From Pseudarthrobacter sp. IC2-21 (GTDB lineage Bacteria; Actinomycetota; Actinomycetes; Actinomycetales; Micrococcaceae), in contig NZ_CP139145.1 of NCBI RefSeq assembly GCF_034048115.1, positions 248,001 to 312,000 of the forward strand: a stretch of DNA of 64,000 bases, in the 5' to 3' direction. This document shows, piece by piece, positions 7,851 through 15,796 of this stretch. Both the position numbers and the translations under genes were made by a program. Position 1 is the stretch's first letter; each line of letters begins with the position of its first letter. Below the pieces are notes generated by a model that did not search any database, had not been told where the DNA came from, and saw only the letters and a list, made by a program, of their open reading frames with translations.

Positions 7851-8795
7851 TCAGGACGGGGAAGTGAGGACCAGGCGCGCGGCCCCCACCATGGCGGCCG
7901 CGTTGCCGAGTTTAGCCGGGAGGACGGGCAGCCCGGCCAAAGCGGGCAGGAGCTCGGCGCGGAGGGCACGTTCCATGGGGCGCCACCAGGGGGCTCCGGC
8001 GTCGGAGAGGCCGCCCGAAACCACCACCACCTCCGGGTCAAGGATGTTGGCGAGCCCGCCCACGGCCTGCCCGGCAGCACCGGCCCCGATGCCTACGGCC
8101 GTGATGGCAGCGGCGTCGCTTCCGCCGGCCAGGGCAAAAACGGCGCGGGCGTCTGCCGGGTCCGCCGTGCCGCCCAGCCGGAGGTACGTCTCGCGGATGG
8201 CGGGCCCGGAGGCGATGGCCTCAACGTGCCCGGCTCCGCCGCAGACGCAGGGAACAGCCGCGCCTTCATGAAACGCATACGGCGAGGCAAAGTGCCCCAC
8301 GTGTCCGCCGACGTAGCGGTGCCCGAGGACCGGCTGCCCGCCGAGCACAAAACTGCCGCCGACGCCGGTGCCGAAGGCCACCAACAGGGAGCTGGCCGTT
8401 CCGGCAGCGGCACCGGTCCACGACTCACCGAGGGCGTGCGCATGGACATCGTTCACGGCCCGCACAGTGCCAGGTTCCAAACCGAGCCGCGCCGCCAATC
8501 CAGCAGTCAATTCCGTCCCGGCCCACCCGAGGATCGCGTCGGTAGCCGAAACCACCACCCCGTGCCCGGCATCAATCACCCCGGCAGACCCAACGCCAAC
8601 CCCCACAACATCCAGGCCCTCTGCTTGGGCCTTGGAAAGGAGCGAAGAAACCAGCTCCGCAGTAGCATCCAAAATGGCGTCCCCACCATCCCGATTCAGC
8701 GTCGGAACAGTCTCCGAAAACAAGACCGCCCCATCCTCCGAAACAACCCCGGCAGCAGTCTTAGTGCCGCCAAGGTCAACCCCGATCGCGTACAT
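7851..8795 (-). CDS. nanK: N-acetylmannosamine kinase (ROK family)
   Basis: A 314-residue ROK-family sugar kinase. The phosphate loop is GVDLGGTKTAAG (residues 5-16) and the ROK metal motif appears as CVCGGAGHVE near residue 183. The third cysteine of the usual CxCGxxGC pattern is replaced by histidine, which can still ligate zinc. Neighbours nanA and nanE assign N-acetylmannosamine as the likely substrate; a glucokinase role is possible from sequence alone. It starts with ATG at 8795 and is 162 bases downstream of nanA across a repeat-like spacer. Confidence 0.85.
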   Translation of the reverse strand: MYAIGVDLGGTKTAAGVVSEDGAVLFSETVPTLNRDGGDAILDATAELVSSLLSKAQAEGLDVVGVGVGSAGVIDAGHGVVVSATDAILGWAGTELTAGLAARLGLEPGTVRAVNDVHAHALGESWTGAAAGTASSLLVAFGTGVGGSFVLGGQPVLGHRYVGGHVGHFASPYAFHEGAAVPCVCGGAGHVEAIASGPAIRETYLRLGGTADPADARAVFALAGGSDAAAITAVGIGAGAAGQAVGGLANILDPEVVVVSGGLSDAGAPWWRPMERALRAELLPALAGLPVLPAKLGNAAAMVGAARLVLTSPS

Positions 8796-8957
8796 TATTC
8801 TCTTCCTAACAGGGGATCTCGACAGGCTCAGTCACCGGACGGCGCTTCCGCAGCGCTGGACATGGTTCTTTTGTATAGGTTGCGTCAGAGCGCGAGGAAC
8901 GAGCGCAGCAACCGGCAAAAGGAGCATGCCCAGCGCCCCTCACCCCGGCGGTAAAGA
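8796..8957. repeat. Repeat-like spacer between nanA and nanK
   Basis: This 162-base gap inside an otherwise tight operon holds phrases that look like dispersed actinobacterial repeats: GATCTCGACAGGCTCAGTCA at 8816-8835 and the partly palindromic GCGAGGAACGAGCGC. I see no credible coding sequence. It may be an inserted interspersed repeat that separates the lyase from the kinase. Only one copy occurs in the window, so repeat status is inferred. Confidence 0.35.
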
Positions 8958-9899
8958 CTAGATCAGCCCGTTGCGTTCCAGGATGACCTTGACCGCTGCA
9001 GTCTCGTCTTCGTCCAGGGAGAGCATCGGGGCGCTCATGACGTTGGTCTTGATGACGCCCATAAGCTGCAGGGCGGTCTTGAAGGCGCCCAGGCCCGCGG
9101 CGTTGCCGGACATGCGGCCTGCCTTGGGGGTGTAGACGATTTCGAAGACATCGGCCAGGCGGTCCTGCTCGGCGGCGGCCTTGGCCCAGTCGCCGGCAAC
9201 GGCAGCGTCGTAGAGGCGGCGGTAGCCGGCCGGGTCAACGTTGCCGAGGCCCGGAACAACACCCTGGGCGCCGCCCAGGAGGGCACCGTCCACTACCACT
9301 TCGTGGCCGGTGAAGATGTCGAAGTTGGGAATGTCCTTGGCTGCAATGAGCAGCTGGCGGAAGGAGACGTCGTCACCGGAGGAGTCCTTCACGCCGGCGA
9401 TGACGCCGTCGCGGCCCAGCTCGACCAGCAGGTCGGTGGGCAGCTTGAAGTGGGTGCGCACCGGGACGTCGTAGGCGAAAACGGGGACGTCCACAGCGGC
9501 GGCGATGGAGCGGAAGTGCGTGTTGTTCTCCTGGGCGTTGGAGATGGCGTAGTACAGGCTGGTGGCCACGATCGAGTCGGCACCCAGCGCGATGACGCGC
9601 TTGGCTTCTTCGATGACGCGGTTGGTGGTCTGCTCCACAGCGCCCACAATCACGGGCACCTGGCCGGCGTTCACGCCTGCCACGGTCTGTACAACGAGGT
9701 CGCGCTCGGTGTTGGTCATATGGGTGACCTCGCCGGAGGAACCCAGCACAAACAGGCCGCTCACGCCGCCGTCGAGCAGGTGCCTGGTGACGTTTTCCAG
9801 CGACGGTACGTCGATGGCGCCGTCCACGGTGCGGGGGGTTACGACGGGCGGGATGACGCCCTGGAAGCGGGAAGCGACAGTTGTCACAGTGTTCTCCAA
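8958..9899 (-). CDS. nanA: N-acetylneuraminate lyase (DapA family)
   Basis: A 313-residue member of the dihydrodipicolinate synthase/N-acetylneuraminate lyase family. The fold markers are GSSGEVTHMT near residue 54, a tyrosine in FAYDVPVRTH and the Schiff-base lysine in GVKDSSGD near residue 168. In this context it would split sialic acid into pyruvate and N-acetylmannosamine, feeding nanK, nanE and nagA downstream. Sequence alone does not separate it from other DapA-fold lyases; the sialidase and transporter upstream make the assignment strong. A second, biosynthetic dapA is expected elsewhere. Confidence 0.85.
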   Translation of the reverse strand: MENTVTTVASRFQGVIPPVVTPRTVDGAIDVPSLENVTRHLLDGGVSGLFVLGSSGEVTHMTNTERDLVVQTVAGVNAGQVPVIVGAVEQTTNRVIEEAKRVIALGADSIVATSLYYAISNAQENNTHFRSIAAAVDVPVFAYDVPVRTHFKLPTDLLVELGRDGVIAGVKDSSGDDVSFRQLLIAAKDIPNFDIFTGHEVVVDGALLGGAQGVVPGLGNVDPAGYRRLYDAAVAGDWAKAAAEQDRLADVFEIVYTPKAGRMSGNAAGLGAFKTALQLMGVIKTNVMSAPMLSLDEDETAAVKVILERNGLI

Positions 9900-9935
9900 A
9901 TATTGATGGTTAGACGAAAACTTATTGGGGGAAAT

Positions 9936-10742
9936 CTAGATGTGCAGCAGGCTCGGCGCGGCGCCCAGCAGCTTCTTGGTGTAGTCGTTGGTGGGGCTGT
10001 CAAAGACCTGTGCGGCGCTGCCCTGTTCGACGATCTTGCCGAAGTACATGACGCAGATCCGGTCCGAGACGTAGCGGACGGTCTGGATATCGTGCGAGAT
10101 GAACACCATGCCGAGGTTCAGCTGCGTCTTCAGGTCGGACAGCAGGTTCAGCACCTGGGCGCGGACGGAAACGTCCAGGGCCGAGGTGGGCTCGTCCGCC
10201 ACGATGATGTCCGGATCCAGCGCCAGGGCGCGGGCGATTGCCACGCGCTGGCGCTGGCCGCCGGAAACCTGCGACGGCGTGACCTCAGCCGCGGACTGCG
10301 GCAGGCCGACGAGCGCCAGCAGGTCCTTGACCTTGGCCGCGCGGGTGGCCGCGGTGCCGATGCCATGGATCTGCAGCGGGTCCGTGAGGATGTCCTGGAC
10401 GGTCATGCGCGGGTTCAGTGCCGTGGCCGGGTCCTGGAAGACCACGGACACGGAGCGGCCGAATTCCTTGCGCATGTGGGCGTTCCGCTTGATGGCGGGC
10501 TTGCCGTGGAAAAGGACCTCGCCCGACGTCGGCGTCTGCAGTCCCACCAGCACTGAGGCCAGGGTGGACTTGCCGCAGCCGGACTCACCCACGATGCCCA
10601 CTGTTTCGCCGCGGCTGATGGTGAAGTCCACCCCGTCCACCGCTTTGACGATGTTGGGGCGGAAGAGCTTGCCGCCACGGGCGTGGTGGTAGACCTTGAC
10701 GTCCTTGAGTTCGATGACCGGCTTGCCGGTGGATTCACTCAC
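9936..10742 (-). CDS. ABC transporter ATP-binding protein (peptide/sialic-acid type)
   Basis: A 268-residue DppF/OppF-type ATPase with Walker A GESGCGKST near residue 50, signature VSGGQRQR near 160, Walker B IIVADEPTSALD near 178 and a C-terminal peptide-transporter tail. Its start overlaps the stop of the permease-ATPase fusion by four bases, so the two are probably made in fixed ratio and pair as the two nucleotide-binding domains. The import substrate is inferred from the nan genes as sialic acid or a sialoside. Sialic-acid carriers of this peptide-transporter class are known (SatABCD of Haemophilus ducreyi, SiaEFGI of Corynebacterium). Confidence 0.87.
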   Translation of the reverse strand: MSESTGKPVIELKDVKVYHHARGGKLFRPNIVKAVDGVDFTISRGETVGIVGESGCGKSTLASVLVGLQTPTSGEVLFHGKPAIKRNAHMRKEFGRSVSVVFQDPATALNPRMTVQDILTDPLQIHGIGTAATRAAKVKDLLALVGLPQSAAEVTPSQVSGGQRQRVAIARALALDPDIIVADEPTSALDVSVRAQVLNLLSDLKTQLNLGMVFISHDIQTVRYVSDRICVMYFGKIVEQGSAAQVFDSPTNDYTKKLLGAAPSLLHI

Positions 10743-12880
10743 TTCGCGTCCTCCTTCAGGTGGCTTGCCCAGTAGTGGTCGGCATCGCCGCCGCCGGCGG
10801 ATGACACCGCGGTGAGGACCAGCTGCTGGTTGGGGTCGGCGTCGGCCCGCAGCGAACGTGCCGCGAAACGGTCCCCCGGGGCGAAGTCCCGCGGGGACGG
10901 GACGGTGCCGGGAATCTGGTGCAGCCGGACGGCGTCGGCCTCGATGGAGAGGACAGCGCCCAGCAGGCCGCGCGTGTATTCGTGCTTGGGGTTCTGCAGC
11001 AGCTCCGAAGCCTGCGCGGATTCCACCACCTGGCCGGCGTACATCACCGTGATGCGGTGCGCCAGGGAGGCCACCAGGGCGAGGTCGTGGCTGACGAACA
11101 CCATGGCGAAGCCGAGCTGTTCGCGCAGTTCATTGAGCAGATCCACCACCTGCTTCTGGACCGTGACGTCCAGGGCGGTGGTGGGCTCATCGGCCACCAC
11201 GATCTTGGGCGAGCGGGACAGTGCCATGGCGATCAGGACGCGCTGGCGCTGGCCGCCGGAGAGCTCGTGCGGGTAGCTGGCGAGCGTCCGGACGGGATCG
11301 AGCTTGACCAGTTCCAGCAGCTCTGCGGGGGTCTTGCGGCCGCCGCGCCGGGTCAGCTGCAGCATCTGGTCCTTGATCTTCATGGACGGGTTCAGGGAGC
11401 TCAGGGCGTCCTGGTAGACCATGGCGATCTGCTCGCCGCGCAGGCCCTCGTAGGCCTTGACGCTGCTGTGCTTGGTGGCAGGGTCCAGCAGTTCCTTGCC
11501 GTCGAACTTAATGGACCCGGTAACTACCGCACTCTTCGGCAGCAGGCCCATGACCGCGAGGGAGGTGATGGACTTGCCGCAGCCGGATTCGCCCACCAGG
11601 CCCATCGTTTCGCCTTCGCGGACGGTGAAGGAGACGTTGTCCACGATCGCCGTCTCGCCGAACCGGCCAGGGAACCGGATGGACAGGTTCCTGACCTCCA
11701 GGACGTTGCGGGCATCCGCGGGGACCTGCGGAAGGCGGTCCGTACGGCGGCCCTCAATGGCTGCGAGGAGTTCCAGTTCCCTGTCCAGCAGCAGGTGCGG
11801 GTTTGCCGCGGCCAGCTTCGGATCGGAGAGGATGCCGGCCTCGGTGTAGTGCTCCTCGGTGAGGACGTCGCCGTGGGCGGCACGGACGCCGTCGAGCTCA
11901 TGCTGCTCCACCACGGACGGCTGGGCCACGGACGTCGCCACTTCAGTGTCAACGACGACGGCGGCACCCACCGCCGCGCCGGCAACGGCGGCTGCCGTGC
12001 CGTCGTCGTCCTTTACCGCAGGTGCCTTGCGCAGCTTCGGGTTCACCATGGCATCGGTGAGGCCCTCGGCCAGGATGTTCAGGGACAGCACGGTGAGCAG
12101 GATGGTCACACCGGCGAAGGTGGTGGCCCACCAGCCGCCGGACAGGACCAGGTTGCGGCCGTAGGAGATCACGTTGCCCCAGGAGGGGGCGGGGTCCTGG
12201 ACGCCGGCGCCGAGGAAGGACAGCGAGGCTTCGAGGATGATGGCGTCGGCCACCATGACGGTGGCGAACACCAGCACGGGCGCCGCGGTGTTGCGGACGA
12301 TGTGCTTGAGCAGGATGTAGAAGCGGCCGGCACCGATCACCCGCTCGGCACGGACGTAGTCCTCGCCGTACTGGGAGAGCACGTTGGCGCGGACCACGCG
12401 GGCCAGCTGCGGGGTATAGATGATGGCGATCGCGATGATGATGGTGGGAACCGAGTTGCCGAACGCGGCCAGCAGCACTGCGGCCAGGGCGATGCCCGGG
12501 AACGCCATCAGGATGTCCATCAGGCGCATGATCAGTTCGTTCACGGCCTTGCTGGAGGTGGCGGCAAAGGAGCCCAGCAGCGCACCCGCCAGAATGGCCA
12601 GGATGACGGCGCCGAGGCCGATCATCAGCGAGGACTGTGAACCGTAAAGCAGGCGGGAGAAGATGTCGCGGCCCAGCCGGTCGGTGCCGAAGAAGTGCTC
12701 GGCGCCGGGCGGGGTGGCCGGGATGAAGGTTTCCAGCGGATCGTGCGGGGCGATGACCGGCGCGAAGACGGCTGCGAGGACGATCATGATGAGGAAGAGG
12801 AGGGCGATGCGGGAGCCCCAGGGCAGGGCCTTGAAGCGGACGCCCGGGGCACTCAGCCGTTCAGCGAGCTTGCTGCGCAT
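10739..12880 (-). CDS. ABC transporter permease fused to ATP-binding protein (DppC-DppD type)
   Basis: A 713-residue fusion. Residues 1 to about 290 are a DppC-like permease with several membrane segments and the coupling region VRANVLSQYGEDYVRAERVIGA. Residues 290-395 are an Ala/Val/Asp-rich linker. Residues 395-713 are a DppD-like ATPase with Walker A GESGCGKS near 430, LSGGQRQR near 541 and VVADEPTTALD near 562. Such proteins are usually separate. The same arrangement is known in some peptide-family sialic-acid transporters, which supports a sialic-acid role here. It lies three bases from the DppB-type permease and overlaps the next ATPase by four. Confidence 0.9.
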   Translation of the reverse strand: MRSKLAERLSAPGVRFKALPWGSRIALLFLIMIVLAAVFAPVIAPHDPLETFIPATPPGAEHFFGTDRLGRDIFSRLLYGSQSSLMIGLGAVILAILAGALLGSFAATSSKAVNELIMRLMDILMAFPGIALAAVLLAAFGNSVPTIIIAIAIIYTPQLARVVRANVLSQYGEDYVRAERVIGAGRFYILLKHIVRNTAAPVLVFATVMVADAIILEASLSFLGAGVQDPAPSWGNVISYGRNLVLSGGWWATTFAGVTILLTVLSLNILAEGLTDAMVNPKLRKAPAVKDDDGTAAAVAGAAVGAAVVVDTEVATSVAQPSVVEQHELDGVRAAHGDVLTEEHYTEAGILSDPKLAAANPHLLLDRELELLAAIEGRRTDRLPQVPADARNVLEVRNLSIRFPGRFGETAIVDNVSFTVREGETMGLVGESGCGKSITSLAVMGLLPKSAVVTGSIKFDGKELLDPATKHSSVKAYEGLRGEQIAMVYQDALSSLNPSMKIKDQMLQLTRRGGRKTPAELLELVKLDPVRTLASYPHELSGGQRQRVLIAMALSRSPKIVVADEPTTALDVTVQKQVVDLLNELREQLGFAMVFVSHDLALVASLAHRITVMYAGQVVESAQASELLQNPKHEYTRGLLGAVLSIEADAVRLHQIPGTVPSPRDFAPGDRFAARSLRADADPNQQLVLTAVSSAGGGDADHYWASHLKEDAK

Positions 12881-12883
12881 GAG

Positions 12884-13840
12884 CTATACCGTCCTGATTC
12901 GGGGGTTGATGAGCAAGTACAGGAGGTCCACCACGATGTTCACCAGAACGAAGGTGACCGAGATGGTCAGCACCACGCCCTGGACCAGGTTGATGTCCAG
13001 GTTGGTGATGCCGTTGAGGATCAGCTGGCCCATGCCGGGCAGGGCGAAGATCATTTCAATGACGACGGCGCCGCCCAGCAGGTAGCCCACGCGCAGGCCC
13101 AGCACGGTCACCGGCGTGACCAGGGCGTTCCGCAGGACGTTCTTGGAGACCACCTCGCGGTAGGGAACGCCGTTGCCGATGGCGGTGCGGACGTAGTCGC
13201 GGTCCAGTTCCTCCACCATCGAGGTGCGGACCACTCGGATCAGCGAGGCCGAAACGGGGATGCCGAGTGCGAGGGCCGGCAGTGCCATGGAGTTCAGCCA
13301 GCCGCCGAAGCCGGATTCGGGCGTTGCGATGCCGCCCGAGGGGAACATCGGGTTGGCGCCCAGGGCGAACCACTGGATCAGCAGGATGCCCAGCCAGAAC
13401 GACGGCGTGGCGATCGCGGCGATCGAGAAGACGCGGACCACCTGGTCCTGCCACTTGTCGCGGTAGAGGGCGCCGAGGATGCCGAAGGCCAGGGACACCA
13501 CAATGGCGATGAGGACGCCGAGGAAGGTCAGCTGCAGCGTCAGGGGGAACGCGGAGCCGATCATGGAGGCCACCGACTTGGCCGGCGGGGTGGTGACGCC
13601 GAGGTCGAACCGCAGCAGCTTGCCGAGGAAGCCGAAGTACTGGATGACCAGCGGATCGTTCAGGCCGTTTTCCTGGCGGTACTGCTCCTTCGCCTCTTCA
13701 GAGGCGCCGTCGCCGAGGGCCGAGCTGGCCTGGTCGCCGGGAGCGGCCTGCAGGACAAGGAAGACGAGCAGGGTGATGCCCAGGATCATCAATGGCAGTG
13801 CTGCGAGTCTGCGGCCAAGCAGACGCAATATCGTGACCAA
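12884..13840 (-). CDS. ABC transporter permease (DppB type)
   Basis: A 318-residue inner-membrane permease of the DppB/OppB class. It begins with MVTILRLLGRRLAALPLMILGITLLVFLVLQAAPGD, a membrane segment followed by the class-typical extracytoplasmic region. The cytoplasmic coupling motif VRTSMVEELDRDYVRTA lies about two-thirds along. It forms the transmembrane pair with the permease half of the downstream fusion, which starts three bases away. A hairpin at 13882-13934 separates it from the binding-protein gene. Confidence 0.9.
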   Translation of the reverse strand: MVTILRLLGRRLAALPLMILGITLLVFLVLQAAPGDQASSALGDGASEEAKEQYRQENGLNDPLVIQYFGFLGKLLRFDLGVTTPPAKSVASMIGSAFPLTLQLTFLGVLIAIVVSLAFGILGALYRDKWQDQVVRVFSIAAIATPSFWLGILLIQWFALGANPMFPSGGIATPESGFGGWLNSMALPALALGIPVSASLIRVVRTSMVEELDRDYVRTAIGNGVPYREVVSKNVLRNALVTPVTVLGLRVGYLLGGAVVIEMIFALPGMGQLILNGITNLDINLVQGVVLTISVTFVLVNIVVDLLYLLINPRIRTV

Positions 13841-13881
13841 TTTGTTCTCCGGTTTGTTTGAGTTGCTGCAGATCCAATGGT

Positions 13882-13934
13882 GCGAGGCCTGCTCTGCGTG
13901 TTTCCGGGGGATGGGGGCGCAGAACAGGCCTCGC
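13882..13934. terminator. Hairpin between binding-protein and permease genes
   Basis: GCGAGGCCTGCTCTGCG (13882-13898) pairs with 13918-13934 with one mismatch, around a 19-base loop. No T tract follows in the direction of transcription. Such hairpins after a solute-binding-protein gene commonly stabilise its transcript or partly terminate, giving more binding protein than permease. Confidence 0.5.
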
Positions 13935-13947
13935 GACGCAGGGCTGC

Positions 13948-15570
13948 TTAGGCGGTGCGTCCGACGTCGATGAACGACATTCCGGTGGTGGGCAGCGGCT
14001 TGAAGCCGTTGAGCTTCTTATCGTCCCAGGCGGAGGGCAGCTGGCGGTGGAAGATCGGGTACAGCGGAAGTTCCTCGGAGACGAGGTCCACGATTTCGCC
14101 GGTGATCTTCTTGGCATCCGCCCCGGCTGCCTGGGAGCCCTTGTTCATGAGTTCCTGCAGCTTTGCCCGCTCCGGGGCGGTCCAGTAGGCACGCTTTTCC
14201 ATCCAGGTGGCGCCTGAGTAGAACCAGCTCAGGAGCAGGTCCGCATCGTTGCCGAAGACTGACGGGTCGCCCGGGGCAGCAACCACGGAGTAGTCGCCGG
14301 CACCGACACGGTCGGTGTAGAGGGCGCCGGACTGGATGCTCTTCACGGTGACCTTCACGCCCGGAATCTTGTTCCAGGATTCGAGGATCAGCGGAGCAAC
14401 GTCCTTGACCCAGGCGGTGTCCGTGGTGAGCAGCTCGAACTCGAGGCTGCTGACGCCGGCTTCCTTGAGCAGGTCCTCGGCCTTCTTGGCGTCATAACCG
14501 TAGACGTTCTTGGCCTTGACGTAGTCCGGGTGGCCTTCCTGGAAGTAGGAGCTGGCCGGCTTGGCGTTGCCGAACAGGGCCTTCTTGATGATGGCGTCCT
14601 TGTCCAGGCCGTAATGCAGGGCCTGGCGGACCAGCTTGTTATTGAACGGGGCCTTGTTGCAGTTGAACATCAGGAACATGAGGCCGAAGGACTGCACGGA
14701 CTCAACCTTGACCTTGGACTTCAGGCCGTCGATGTCCAGGTAGGGGACGTCCTCGATGGCCTGGACACGGCCGGACTGGACGGCGGTGACGCGGGCTGCG
14801 GCATCGGAGAGCAGGAGCCAGGTCATGCCCTTGGCCAGTGCCGGCTTGGGGCCGTTGTAGTCGGCGAATGCTTCGAAGACGATCTTGTCGTCCTTGACGG
14901 CGGAGACCAGCTTGTAGGGGCCGGTGCCCACGGGGGCGGCGTCGAAGGCTTTGAGGTCCGTGGCCAAGGCCTTGGGGACGACCTTGACCACGGAGATGCG
15001 GGGGCCGAAGCCGGGGAACGCGTACTTGAGGGTGAACTCGACCGTCTTGCCATCCACGGGCTTCACGTCCTGGATGAACGGAATGAACTGCGAGAACAGG
15101 GACTTGTTGGCCGGATCCATGACGCGGGTGAAGGAGAAGGCGACGTCTTCGGTGGTGACGGGGGCGCCGTTGTGGAACTTGGCGCCGTCGCGGAGGGTCA
15201 CCTGGTAGGTGGTGTCGTTGACCTTCTTGGGGTCGGCTGCGGCGAGGGCGTTGTAGGGTTCGCGGGTGGCCGGGTGCAGTTCGATGAGGCCTTCGAAGAT
15301 GTGCAGGTTGGCGGCCATGGGGGTGGCGCCGGAGGAGCTCAGCGGGTCGAATCCGGTGGAAAGGGCGTAGGAGATGCCCGCTTCGATGGTGAGGTCCTTG
15401 TTGACGGTGCCGGCGCTCGCGGAGCTGCCGGTGGTGGTGGCCGCCGGGCTGCCGCACGCGGCGACAGAAGCGGTGAAGGCCGCGGCAGCGCCCATGGCAC
15501 CGGTCAGCTTGAGGAAGTTCCGGCGGCTGGCATCATTGACCAGCGGCAGGTTCGTTAGGGTGTTGTTCAT
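13948..15570 (-). CDS. Extracellular solute-binding protein, family 5 (probable sialic-acid/sialoside binder)
   Basis: A 540-residue family 5 (DppA-type) binding protein. The N terminus has a twin-arginine-like signal, [18 protein letters not shown], leading to a lipobox-type cysteine in VAACGSP, so the mature protein should be a membrane-anchored lipoprotein exposed outside. It heads the leftward transporter and nan operon. Family 5 proteins bind peptides, nickel or sugars. Here the catabolic genes behind it point to sialic acid or short sialosides, but ligand specificity cannot be read from sequence. The start is ATG at 15570, after GAGG-containing sequence. Confidence 0.88.
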   Translation of the reverse strand: MNNTLTNLPLVNDASRRNFLKLTGAMGAAAAFTASVAACGSPAATTTGSSASAGTVNKDLTIEAGISYALSTGFDPLSSSGATPMAANLHIFEGLIELHPATREPYNALAAADPKKVNDTTYQVTLRDGAKFHNGAPVTTEDVAFSFTRVMDPANKSLFSQFIPFIQDVKPVDGKTVEFTLKYAFPGFGPRISVVKVVPKALATDLKAFDAAPVGTGPYKLVSAVKDDKIVFEAFADYNGPKPALAKGMTWLLLSDAAARVTAVQSGRVQAIEDVPYLDIDGLKSKVKVESVQSFGLMFLMFNCNKAPFNNKLVRQALHYGLDKDAIIKKALFGNAKPASSYFQEGHPDYVKAKNVYGYDAKKAEDLLKEAGVSSLEFELLTTDTAWVKDVAPLILESWNKIPGVKVTVKSIQSGALYTDRVGAGDYSVVAAPGDPSVFGNDADLLLSWFYSGATWMEKRAYWTAPERAKLQELMNKGSQAAGADAKKITGEIVDLVSEELPLYPIFHRQLPSAWDDKKLNGFKPLPTTGMSFIDVGRTA

Positions 15571-15601
15571 GAGGGCCTCGCCATTCCAGAAGGTTTATCG
15601 G

Positions 15602-15629
15602 ATGTAGGACGTCCGAGCTCGTAGGACGA
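15602..15629. promoter_or_regulatory. Paired operator-like sites upstream of the transport/nan operon
   Basis: TCGTAGGACGA (15619-15629) is an inverted repeat TCGT-AGG-ACGA. ATGTAGGACGT (15602-15612), a closely similar site, is centred 17 bases away. Both match the TNGT-N3-ACNA pattern of FCD-type GntR operators such as NanR-like proteins. They lie 32-59 bases before the ATG, in promoter position. No cognate regulator is encoded nearby. Confidence 0.45.
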
Positions 15630-15722
15630 CTGTAAGTCGGATCACAGCCTTCCGTCAAGCGCCGCCCGCCCTCGCCTTCGTCCTCGCCTCCGCCCTCGCC
15701 TCCGCCCTCGCCTCCCCGGGGG

Positions 15723-15796
15723 GACGCTCTCACTTAATGTGGATTTTTCCCAAACGCTCTCTCACTTAACGCGGGTTTTGGGCGGACGCTCTCTCA
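15723..15796. repeat. Tandem CTCTCTCACTTAA repeat (copy locus 1)
   Basis: Three unit starts, each containing ACGCTCT, occur at 15724, 15754 and 15786, so the period is 30-32 bases. Two units continue as CTCACTTAATGTGGATTTTT and CTCACTTAACGCGGGTTTT; the third is cut short. The end of the array supplies the TGA stop codon of the sialidase at 15794-15796. The same units recur at 35945-36077. The units abut with no spacers, so this is not a CRISPR array. Confidence 0.75.

Noticed and set aside
10919..12640. 573-codon plus-strand open frame opposite the permease-ATPase fusion
   Set aside because: The translation is Gly/His/Gln/Asp-rich low-complexity antisense, typical of GC-rich shadow frames.
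15723..15796. Possible CRISPR array
   Set aside because: Repeats abut at 30-32 bases without unique spacers, number only three, and no cas genes are present.
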